Of a DNA stretch of 64,000 bases, positions 1 through 12,000 are shown piece after piece; position 1 is the first letter of the stretch; every line of letters begins with the position of its first letter. Made by a program: the position numbers and the translations under genes. This DNA is from Henricia sp. BOLD:AAB3569. Its lineage: Eukaryota; Echinodermata; Asteroidea; Spinulosida; Echinasteridae. A model generated the notes under the pieces. That model made no database searches and was not told where the DNA came from. It saw only the letters and a list, made by a program, of their open reading frames with translations. The DNA lies in assembly GCA_037783545.1 (NCBI GenBank), contig JBBELK010000570.1, forward strand, positions 434,001 through 498,000, given 5' to 3'.

Positions 1-56
1 GGGATGCTATGGTACCGGTCAGGGAAGGGCTACATCACCATGGAGATGAACAGGAG
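1..56 (+). CDS. RPAP1: RPAP1 exon 1, upstream copy (1a, partial at window edge)
   Basis: Eighteen codons ending DEQE, then a GAG|GTAGGG donor (phase 0). The stretch is 163 bp upstream of a near-identical copy (exon 1b). It reads DAMVPVREGLHHHG where 1b has DAEVPVREG. At the other duplicated exons of this gene the first copy is the one with a genuine acceptor, so this copy could be the spliced one. Its upstream part is outside the window. Reading through its donor meets a TAA before 1b. Confidence 0.6.
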
Positions 57-3000
57 GTAGGGAACTGGTGGTTAGAACTCATTCTAAGATCTCCCTAAAC
101 CCTCGGCCAAGTCCAAGGCAGGGTGCCAGGCTCGGTTTGACTTCAATGGCCAGCTGATAGCCAGGGATGCTGAGGTACCGGTCAGGGAAGGGCTACATCA
201 TCATGGAGATGAACAGGAGGTAGGGAACCGGTGGTTAGAACTCATTCTAAGAGCTGCCAACCGAGATTCCTTGGACTCTCGTGACTCCCAATGTATATAA
301 AAAAGCCTCCTACAGGTTGCCATTTGAAAGTGGCTGGGGTGGGATGCAATATAACCATCTTAAGTCCGAGACACATCATGGCTGCGTTCGGGCGTGCAGT
401 TCTCGCTACTCTGGAGTAATGCGTGCGCATTGCACTCGGGTCACATTACGCGAACGGCAAGTCCGCAGCCGCATGCGCGAATGGCCATCAGTCAAGATGG
501 CCGTCTCTTGCCATGACTGCACAAAAAGCGCTGTTTCACTGCTAACAAGAAACTGAAGAAAATACAGACCGTAAGTCGTAAGAACCAAATCCTACCCATA
601 TTCCGCCATCTTCGTACAAATCACATGACACTCGTCAGGAGTAAGAGCACACTCCCCATTTTTTGGGGAGTAGCGAGAGCATACTCTCGTTGACCCGAGT
701 CTCGTTATTCTTGCCTTTCGCACGCGCGGAGTATACTCGTGTTAACAGGAGTACACTCCCAAACGCAGCCCATATGTCCTAATTGAATTTAGGTGTCCTA
801 AGTTTTATGTGTCTGAAGATACAAGTTATGACACATAAATTTATATTGCAAGACAACATTTATCTATGATATCTCAGTTAAGACGTCTTAGGAGTTAAGA
901 CATCTTAACTTTCTTTATTACAATCCACCCCTGATTCTGAAATTGAGGTTTTTTAAAAAATCTAACCCTCTCAGACATCGCTAATGCAATTTGCTCAATA
1001 AAATTTGTCAGGCCTTGTTAACATGATCTGAAATTTGTTTAAATTCGTTGGCAAATTACAAAGTTGTTTAGGATCAAAATGAAGTAGGACATGTTTACAC
1101 ATAGTAGGCTACGATGATATCTGGCACATGGCATACGCTTTGCTATATCGAATTGGAGGTGGGTCTGTCAACACTAATGGATATATTTGATCAGTGTAGA
1201 TATGAAAAACAGACAAGTAAATATAACATGAAGTATTTGAAGCATGTTGTCCCATTTTGCTCCTTTACATTCTGTATCACCTATTTTCTTCATTGACCAA
1301 AAATATGCCATTTATTCTGAAATTTCAAGAAATTACGGGGGTTTCTTAAAGACATTATGTTCATAACATGGACGGACACTTGTATCTGGAAAGTGATAAC
1401 AGAATTCGTTATATTTAAAAATAATAACCACTTTAAATCTAGCAATGCTAAATGATTTCCCCATCGCGACATCGGCCAATTTCTTGTACGTAACATGGAC
1501 AGACATTTTGTGACAGTTTTCCGTCTATGTTACAAACATAATACATGCAAATCAGTATCCCAGTTAAGAAGACTACTTTTTATTCATGATATTGTCACAA
1601 TTTCCAAAGTTGTAGAGTAAAGTCAGCAGAGTCCACATAACCCTTTAAAGGCTTGGGATGTACTCCGAATAAAAAAAACAAATCAAAATTAATTAACTTT
1701 TTTTCCAAAAATGTCACACCAAATGTGCCCATTAGTGTGGACAGACCCAGGTATGTTTGATTCATGTTTAACCAAACAAGTGTTTTGTCCTTTTTCTTTT
1801 TTTGAAACAAGCAAAGACTTACACTGTATGGCCCATGCATTCTTTAGCATCTACTTCCCTAACTCGGAGGTCAGAAGTAACCATTCCAATGACATCTGTA
1901 CTAATCCCAAAAGTGGACATTGTTTTTGTTTATCAACTTGTCTATAGGTTCCGGGTTATTCATTGGAGGAGCTATTTACCCTGTCTCGCAGTGCAGTCAC
2001 ACCACAACGGGTCCTTGCATTGCAGACACTAGCAAGGGTTATCTATAATGTAAGTTTGTCCAATCAGTATAGACCTGTATCACGGTGCCGCCATCTTCCC
2101 CTTTCTCCTATTAAAATGAACGTAACCAAAGCGAGGCTTGCAGAAAAAAATAGTTTGGTCCCGTTATGAAATTGTTCATTGTGTGCATCACAATGACACA
2201 GGCTTTGCGCGATCAAGAGAGCGTGCTGCGTGGACAGTGATTCCCAATGGGAGATGCACGCACTATCGCGCAGACGCACTGATCGTACCCAACACGTACT
2301 ATGGGGAACAAGACAAAGATGGACGCACCGTGATAAAGGTCTATTGCCTTAAATGCAGTGAACGATGCCGATTGGTTTCCAATAGGATAAAAACATGACT
2401 TGGGACAAATTGCACGAAGCTGTTTAGCAGAAAAATTTGCTTTGCAAAATGGGTTACCAGCCAAAATCATATGTGGTGTGCATTACGATTAACTGGTAAT
2501 CTGCTACTGTTGCGAACTAGACATAAGTTTTGACTGGTAACCTATTTTAGGAAACCAAATAAATGTTGTGCTTAGCAAAAAAAAAAAAAAGCATTGCTTG
2601 CTTTTATAATTTTCTGATGCAATTGCTCGTACAGACAGTCCTGTTAAATTGGAGTACGACATGTATGAGCCCTAAATTTGTGAAAAAGGAGAAATTGCTT
2701 GTTTACTGAAGCATAATTTCAAAATCTTTTGCATTTCCAAAAATGAAATAAACAGTTCTAGTCACTTCTGCTTTGGCCCATAGTGTCGACTAAACCAGCT
2801 GGGCAGTGAGCTGATGGAGCCTTTGATACCTCAGCTACTACAGGCCGGTGTGCTGTTCCTGCTGAGATGGTCCCTGGATGATAGTAACGAAGGGGTGATG
2901 GTGGCAGCCATGGAGGGGCTAGCTGCCCTGTTGGTACAACCAGGAGATGAGGTAGGGATGTGGGGTGCTGGGTTAAGGAGTTAGATACTGTGGAAGCACG

Positions 3001-6000
3001 GCGTGGTCTTCCATGGTCTCTAGAAGATAGCAATGAGGGGGTCATGGGTGCAGCCACAGGGCGCTAGCTGCCCTGTTGGTACAACCAGGAGATGAGGGTA
3101 GGGATGTGGGGTGCTGGGTTAAGGAGTTGGATACTGTGGAAGCACGGCGTGGTCTTCCATGGTCTCTAGATGAAAGCAATGAGGGGGTGATAGGTGCAGC
3201 CACAGGGCGCTAGCTGCCCTGCTGGTACAACCCGGAGATGAGGTAGGGATGTGGGGTGCTGGGTTAAGGAGTTGGATACTGTGGAAGCACGGCGTGGTCT
3301 TCCATGGTCTTTAGATGAAAGCAATGAGGGGGTGATGGGTGCAGCCACAGGGCGCTAGCTGCCCTGCTGGTACAACCCGGAGATGAGGTAGGGATGTGGG
3401 GTGCTGGGTTAAGGAGTTGGATACTGTGGAAGCACGGCGTGGTCTTCCATGGTCTTTAGATGAAAGCAATGAGGGGGTGATGGGTGCAGCCACAGGGCGC
3501 TAGCTGCCCTGCTGGTACAACCCGGAGATGAGGTAGGGATGTGGGGTGCAGGGTTAAGGAGTTGGATACTGTGGAAGCACGGCGTGGTCTTCCATGGTCT
3601 TTAGATGATAGCAATGAGGGGTTGATGGGTGCAGCCACAGGGCGCTAGCTGCCCTGCTGGTATAACCAGGAGATGAGGTAGGGATGTGGGGTGCAGGGTT
3701 AAGGAGTTGGATACTGTGGAAGCACGGCGTGGTCTTCCATGGTCTTTAGATGATAGCAATGAGGGGATGATGGGTGCAGCCACAGGGCACTAGCTGCCCT
3801 GCTGGTACAACCAGGAGATGAGGTAGGGTATGGGGTGCTGGGTTAAGGAGTTGGATACTGTGGAAGCACGGCGTGGTCTTCCATGGTCTCTAGATGATAG
3901 CAATGAGGGGGTGATGGGTGCAGCCACAGGGCGCTAGCTGCCCTGCTGGTACAACCAGGAGATGAGGGTAGGGGTGCAGGGTTAAGGAGTTAGATAGATA
4001 CTGTGGAAGCACGGCGTGGTCTTCCATGGTCTCTAGATGATAGCAATGAGGGGGTGATGGGTGCAGCCACAGGGCGCTAGCTGCCCTGCTGGTATAACCA
4101 GGAGATGAGGTAGGGATGTGGGGTGCAGGGTTAAGGAGTTAGATACTGTGGAAGCACGGCGTGGTCTTTCATGGTCTCTAGATGATAGCAAAGAGATGGT
4201 GATGGGTGTTGCCACAGGGCGCTAGCTGCCCTGCTGGTACAACCAGGGGATGAGGTAGGTATGTGGGGTGCAGGGTTAAGGAGTTGGATACTGTGGAAGC
4301 ACGGCGTGGTCTTCCATGGTCTTTAGATGATAGCAATGAGGGGTGATGGGTGCAGCCACAGGGCGCTAGCTGCCCTGCTGGTACAACCAGGAGATGAGGG
4401 TAGGGATGTGGGGTGCTGGGTTAAGGAGTTAGATACTGTGGAAGCACGGCGTGGTCTTCCATGGTCCCTAGATGATAGCAATGAGGGGTGATGGGTGCAG
4501 CCACAGGGCGCTAGCTGCCCTGCTGGTACAACCAGGAGATGAGGGTAGGGATGTGGGGTGCTGGGTTAAGGAGTTAGATACTGTGGAAGCACGGCGTGGT
4601 CTTCCATGGTCCCTAGATGATAGCAATGAGGGGTGATGGGTGCAGCCACAGGGCGCTAGCTGCCCTGCTGGTACAACCAGGAGATGAGGGTAGGGATGTG
4701 GGGTGCTGCGTTAAGGAGTTAGATACTGTGGAAGCACGGCGTGGTCTTCCATGGTCCCTAGATGATAGCAATGAGGGGTGATGGGTGCAGCCACAGGGCG
4801 CTAGCTGCCCTGCTGCTACAACCAGGAGATGAGATTGGGGGTGTGGGGTGCGGGGTTAAGGAGTTAGATACTGTGGAAGCACGGCGTGGTCTTCCATGGT
4901 CCCTAGATGATAGCAATGAGGGGTGATGGGTGCAGCCACAGGGCGCTAGCTGCCCTGCTGCTACAACCAGGAGATGAGGTAGGGATGTGGGGTGCAGGGT
5001 TAAGGAGTTAGATACTGTGGAAGCACGGCGTGGTCTTCCATGGTCCCTAGATGATAGCAATGAGGGGTGATGGGTGCAGCCACAGGGCGCTAGCTGCCCT
5101 GCTGCTACAACCAGGAGATGAGGTAGGGATGTGGGGTGCAGGGTTAAGGAGTTAGATACTGTGGAAGCACGGCGTGGTCTTCCATGGTCCCTAGATGATA
5201 GCAATGAGGGGTGATGGGTGCAGCCACAGGGCGCTAGCTGCCCTGCTGCTACAACCAGGAGATGAGGTAGGGATGTGGGGTGCAGGGTTAAGGAGTTAGA
5301 TACTGTGGAAGCACGGCGTGGTCTTCCATGGTCCCTAGATGATAGCAATGAGGGGTGATGGGTGCAGCCACAGGGCGCTAGCTGCCCTGCTGGTACAACC
5401 AGGAGATGAGGTAGGGATGTGGGGTGCAGGGTTAAGGAGTTAGATACTGTGGAAGCACGGCGTGGTCTTCCATAGTCCCTAGATGATAGCAATGAGGAGG
5501 TGATGGGTGGGGCCATGGGGGGTTGGGGGGAGGGAGGTGGATAGCTGCCCTGAGATAATTTAGCGGAGGATGACGACATACATGTATTCAGTGCAATAAG
5601 TTTTACGGAATGATGACGTTTTTGCACTGAATGTCGTCATCCTCTGATAAGTTATCTCAGGTTCTCAACAAGTCGGATGACATTTCTAGAGTACATGAAG
5701 GAGTTGTCCCTGAAAATGTTATTCTTTGCTCAGTTTCTGGAAAAAATGGCAGCGCCCATAAAACATTCTTTGTTAAGTCCACGGATCAAACTTGTTCAGC
5801 ACAATGTCTTTTGTTTTTTCAGTGCAATTCCCCTTTAAAGGCCCATGGTATCATTTGCAATGACCCAATTTTGTTTTTCATGAGTTGACAAGAAAAACCT
5901 TACTCAAAGTGTTAATAGCAATGGTAACAAACACCACATGAATTTATCTCCGTCCAAAATGGTATTTCATGCTGGAAATTGACAACCGAAGGTGGTTTTC

Positions 6001-9000
6001 AAAAAAAAAGTTCCGTGCATTTTTTACCATTTACTTATACACAAAATCTATATGTAGATTTTCAAGGTTTTCTAAAGCATTGATGCATCTATTTAGCTAA
6101 AATTTCTTAAGGCTAGTTTACCAACATTCTTCCTTAGATGTGTTACACTCTTATTCCACAAATCTGTAAACGGTTTTATTTTGCAAATGATACATATAGC
6201 CTTTAAGTTACGCTTGTTCAGTGCAATGTCTTTGGTTTCTTGGCTATTCTTCCTTTTGAAGAACATTGAAATTACACTGTGAACATTTGTGACTTGTTTT
6301 AGGACACATTGGACAGAGTGTTCATTTGGCATAGAGGCCTGGAGACTACACCCATGCACCCAGGGGCTTCATCAACGGACGCTGAGGAGAATGTAACCGA
6401 TGAAGGAGAGGAGATACAAGACAAGGATAAGACTGATGCTCAGATTGCTAAGCAAGATGTGATCAAGGTAACCGTGGCAACTGTTTCAGTATGAATGTGG
6501 GCAACACTTTAGGGCCAAAAGTTAAGCAAAAATCAAGATCAAATTAAAGTTGTCTGGAGACCAAGACATGTCTCAACAGCTACAACTCAAGGATGCCAGT
6601 TTCCTGGCAATTGTATTTTGTAGCCAAGAAATCTAGCTTTTTTATTCTATGTCAGAATAAAAGGGACAAATATTGAGAACAAAGTCTGTATTTGTTTACA
6701 TCTTCAACATTCTTATATGGGCCTTTCCACGGTAAAGGGGGCATTTGGGCAACACAGACCATGATTTCCAGAAAATACCTTTGTCTGGTCTCAAAATAAA
6801 AGAAATAAGTTTCAGTTGTTCTGAAGAAATAACTTAGGCCCCAAAAGGGTTACAAATAGTGTGACAACATGCCTTTCTAAAAATCCTGTGTACAAATTTC
6901 CAATATACGCTCGTAACCGGGACGGCCTAAAATGTAACACAAGTTATCTCTTAAGAACTACTTCAACTTATTTCTTTTATTTTGAGACCAGACAAAGGTA
7001 TTTCCTCGAAAATATGGTCTGTGTTGCCAAAATGCCCTGTTTACTGTGGAAAGACCCATATCCATAATGGTTATAGGATAAGGTTTAATCAAATATAGGA
7101 ACTGGTAGTGTACATGTACTTTCCATTTTGACTGGTGCCCATGGATGCTGGTATACATATTTACCCATTACATTATATTGCTCACACATTTATCATCAAT
7201 GTACTATCAATGTACTATGCTGGCAAAATGTGAATGTGTTGTTAATGCAAATCAATGGAGAATTGCCACTCCATTGTCTCACCATATTGTATCAGAAATG
7301 TTTTGTATGTTTTTGTATGTGGGTATTTCCATAAGAAAAGGAGCCAAAGTGTGACATTTTTATGCATTTGTAAAAATGGCCTTTGCAAGTTAACAAAAAT
7401 GTTTAAAGAAATTTCTGTGCAATTTCTGAATAATGTAGATTATTTAGAATAATTTACAAACAGTTAGACATGTCTTGGTATCATAGTCTTCAAAATATTC
7501 AAGAATGTTGTTTCACGACGTAAGGGAGGACTCCAAGGCATTTTTCAACTCTTGCGACTTCATTTCAAGTGTTCTGGAAAAGGTAGTTGCTGATTTTACC
7601 CAGCTGTAGAACCTGGACTTTATTGATTCAAATTACAGTATGAGCAAAATTTGTTACATTTTGAGCGAAAGATTCAAAATGTCACACTTGCATTATTTTA
7701 CAAGATCGCACTAGTTTATTGAATCGTTTTCGTTATGTTTTGGGTAGTATCAACAGATAAAGGTGGTGTTCGATTCATGAGGTCATATATTCTTTATATG
7801 CCGAGGGTAATCATTCTCTGAAGTCCGGTAATTATAAAAAATCAACTCTAGAAGTGTCACGACGTAAGGGGGACACTGTGTCCCATTTTCATGGAATGAC
7901 CCATGTGTGACTTTCCCTACTGATGATGTGGCGAAAAGAGAAACTTTAGCTGTGCTAGGATATGAGATGTTCTGGTCTTTCTGCACAGGACTGATGGTGG
8001 CTGTGAATTTATTCCCCTGTCTCTGAAGAAAAAAGTAAAATCCAGCATTGCTGCTTCTACTTTATAAATAAATGTGGTCGAAGATAGTATACATGATTGG
8101 TAAACTGTTACAAATAGTTTTATCCCTCTGTGTGATTGAAGATATGTATGATTAAAACCAACCTGAGCAAAAACTAGCTCCGTACTTCGTCTAACTTTTG
8201 AGAAAACAGTCAAAAAAGGGTTTGCAGTCATTTCGCAGTCATTTCGCCCCAAAACCACTTTGCCCTGAACCATTTCGCCCTGAACCACGGCCTGTGCACG
8301 AAGTGGTTCTGGGGCGAAGTGGCATTTGGGGGATGTGGTGTTTGGACGAAGTAATTTGGGGCGAAATGCCACTCGGGCGAAGTGGTTTGGGGCGAAATGG
8401 CACTTGGGCGAAATGGTTTTGGGGCGAATTGAATTTTCGTCTCATGAGACGAAAACTTATTGTTTTACTCATTTCACAAAGACTATAGCACTTCAGACAA
8501 AACCATTTCAGGTGAAGTTTTCTACGGTCATCATGTTTATATTGTGTAAGTTAGGCGTAAATCTGTGAACATTTCTGATTTTCGAGATTACCAATGATGT
8601 ATACTGCCTTTAAAACATCTGCTTAGTATGCAGGAGATTGTGGGTTCGAGTCCGACCCGAGCACACTATGAAGTTTTCCTCATAGTGTCTCGGGGAAGCA
8701 CCGAGTATGCAGTGCTAGTCAAGTTAAGTCGGGTAGGGCAAAACAAACTCTAAAGAATATACAAAATGTATCACTGATCCGTAATGCCCCTTCCATTTCT
8801 GTTTCCACAGGGTCTCCTACGCATGAAAGTCCTCCGTCGGTTACGGTACATCCTGGAGGTTGTCCGACCCCCGGCCCCCATCATCCTAAATGCTTTAGCC
8901 ATCCTGATAAGAATCAGTCGTCATTCCCTGGAAGCTGCTCACGATGTCATGAAGTGCCCTCGTCTCATGCAGACTATTCTGACTGAGTTTCTGCCGATAG

Positions 9001-12000
9001 CTGGATGGGAACTACAAGGTAAGGGGCTTGAAATTTGGCTGTTGCGCACATCCATCGATTATAGCATACTTGGCTGGCATAGTTGGGGGGAAAATAAATT
9101 ATGCACATTTCATTGAAAAGTAAAATTGACCTGGAACACAAATAATATGTTGTGACACTTCTAGTTGATTTGGTTTTAAAAATAGCAGGCTTTATATAAA
9201 CGATATGTCCTTGTTATTCGAACACCACCTTTACCTGTTGAAATTGCCTATAACATGACAACAATAATTCAGTATATTAGTGTAATCTTCAAAATGCATG
9301 TGTGACATTTTGAAAATATTCTGGATCACGTTCAAATGAAGTCACTTCCTACAAATTGCCACGTGCATCATGATTTTGAGCGTATTTTTTTGTGAAGCGC
9401 ATCGGTTGCGCCGTATTTCGATCAAATTTCGAGCAACACGCGCGCGTGTAGGTCCAGACCTTTGCAAACAAATATCAAGGGTGTCCTTTCACACGATGGC
9501 ACTTTTGTAAGATTTTTTCAAGCATGAGAAAATATCTCAAGCCTTGTGAGTTTTTTGGGCTGGTGTGAAAAGGGCTTTTGGCTCCCATATAGTCTTAGTA
9601 GTGCAGTACACTTTTGAATGATTTAATCAACCAGAAAATGTGTAATTGTACGTATCTGAATAAAACAATTTATTTACTTGCAGAAGACATTGTGACCAAC
9701 CTGTATGGCTACCCTGTGGTGTCTGCAATAAAGCTGATCAAAGTACTGTGCTTGGCTGGACGAAACATGGCTGCATCACTGGTAAATAACCACTGACGTG
9801 CCTTTCATTTATTATCACCTAATACACCTAATAATCATTCCTGTTGGTCAAGAACAAGTCAATGGCTGTTAAACAGATGATGAAGATGATGATGATGGAG
9901 TTGTAAAAACTGTTTAGTCTGGTTTCAGTCAGTGATCATAAGCACCCCTCCAATATGGTGGAAATTGAAACATTCCCGCATGTACTCAATGTATCTATCG
10001 CATAAGTGGCATCTCTAGGAGGCATGAATTTGGCATGTGTCCCCACTCCCCTGTGACACAGCCCCTTTAAACTGCCGAGAATCAGTGTGCTCCCTCATAA
10101 AATGATGTGCAAATTCTTTGTGCCGCTCCCATCCCTTTTGAAGTCTTGCAGTGCATACCTGCCAACTAGTCCGATTTTATCGTATTTGTTCTGATTTTTA
10201 AGTGTTAAAAGTGTTGAAAATCAGAACAATCGGAACGGTCGACTTGACCTGACTCCCCGCGCGCGCCGCATGTGTTGTGTACATGAAAACGGGTGCAGTA
10301 CTAGGTCAACCTGACCGTTGTACCAACTTGACCGTTACAAGTTTTACTACAGTCCGATTTGTTTACTCGGCAATGTTGGCAGGTATGCCTTTGAGAGTGT
10401 TTCTTCTGCAGGCATGGACAATAAACACTCGTTGGCGATGCGTAACCATTATCCTAGCAATTTCTACTGCAGACAAATAGACCCTTTGCATCGTCGGCCA
10501 TGTTAGGTATAGGTTTTCTTATTTAAATAATGACAATAGATCCACATGGAGGTTACTCACGCATGATGTGCAGTGACATTGTGATTGACCCCTAATAATA
10601 AGATGGCCACCATGAAACGAGTCAATACCGGTATATGGTGCGCTATACGTGGAAGTTGAAATGATGGGCCCGCTAAAAAACATTATCAGTTGTTTCTACT
10701 GCCAAATGCCATTGCGTGTATTAGCGAAAACCTCCGAGCGTGTTTTCATTTGCCATTGCACATATCAGAAAGCCGTTCCTACTGGATGAATAATGGTACT
10801 GAAAGATTCCAATACTGTGATCATGCTCATTAGAAACGCGCTCTAAATCTATCCTTTGGAAATAAAAACGTCAATGCCAATGACTATCGGCCTTAATAAA
10901 TTGTTGTTGATATTTCTACCTACTACAGTTATCCGGTGGCAAGTTGATGCCAATCATCGTGCGTTACATCACCCAGGAACCACCAGACATGCAGCTAAAC
11001 ATTGCTGAAGCATTCCAACTCAGTACAACCAGCTTACATGTATGGACAGTTTGTGTCAACTATGGACTGGCATGCGACTATTACAGGTCGGTTTATAACT
11101 GCATAAGGTGCATGATTCAAACTATGATGCAATTTTCCATATTTGTTTTTCATCTTCCTTTCTTGGAACTAAGGGCGTGTTTGTTTCACGACAGATCTGA
11201 ATCCAGATCCCGAGTTTAATAACGCGCAGAAACAAACGTTAACTGCTGGGTCATTCTATAAATTTGGGGTCCAACGTGTGACATTTTTCTGTCCCCATTA
11301 CACCTGACATACTGCTATTTGCCATACAAGTATCATTAAAAATGCCTTCAAAACATGTTTTTATGAATTGTACTTTAAGTAATCACTCTTTGAAATGGAG
11401 AGCATTTAAAGAATATGTCCTGAATTTACAAACTACAACATTTTACAAGATGTCAGATGTAACGGGGACAGAAAAATTGGACCCCAAATTTATAGAATGA
11501 CCCTGCTCTCAACTAGGAATTTAAGTCCCATGAATTGGATCTGCGCAGATCTGAATCTGGATCCGTCCGAAACAAACTCGCCCTAAGGCAGGGTCACATG
11601 GGAAATTTCTAATAATTACTCAATTGTGGTACGATTGTAAGAAACTGGGCTCAAAAAGAAACTTATAATTTTTCACATGGTCATATCTTAAAATCCTGTC
11701 CATCAAAATGAACCAAAATGACACACCGGATTACTTCAATACTCTACTCTAAACACATGTCAGTAACCAAGCAGTTGCCCAACTGACAGAACTGAAAAAT
11801 GCACTGGCATGGAACCGCTTGCTGTATCACATGTCACAGCCTGCAACATAGAGTTTAAGGCACGTGAAGAAGTCAAAACAAATTGAAATAAAGGTAATGT
11901 CAGTAACCCAAACACAGACATCAATAGTGTGTGTGTCCACCATGTGCTTGGAAGCATTCATCAGTGCATCTGCTACGCATGCTGTCCACCAGGTTTCTGT

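Larger units (their letters stand above)
1..252. repeat. Tandem duplication (163 bp) spanning the exon 1 donor
   Basis: Positions 1-89 recur at 164-252 with few mismatches, covering the exon 3' end, the GAG|GTAGGG donor and about 30 nt of intron. The window starts inside the first copy, so more copies may lie upstream. Confidence 0.9.

Noticed and set aside
2867-5551. CRISPR-like array (regular spacing)
   Set aside because: Whole units are homologous with no unique spacers, and the sequence is eukaryotic exon/intron-derived.
4758-5627. 289-codon minus-strand open frame with repeats of SLLSSRDHGRPRRASTVSNS
   Set aside because: It is the antisense of the 145-bp array derived from exon 3; the unit happens to be open on the minus strand. 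No start context, homology or splice support.
8198-8488. 96-codon frame in the TTCGCCC element
   Set aside because: Arises from the repeated TTCGCCC motif (FRPEPRP / GRSGLGRN patterns); the opposite strand is equally open.
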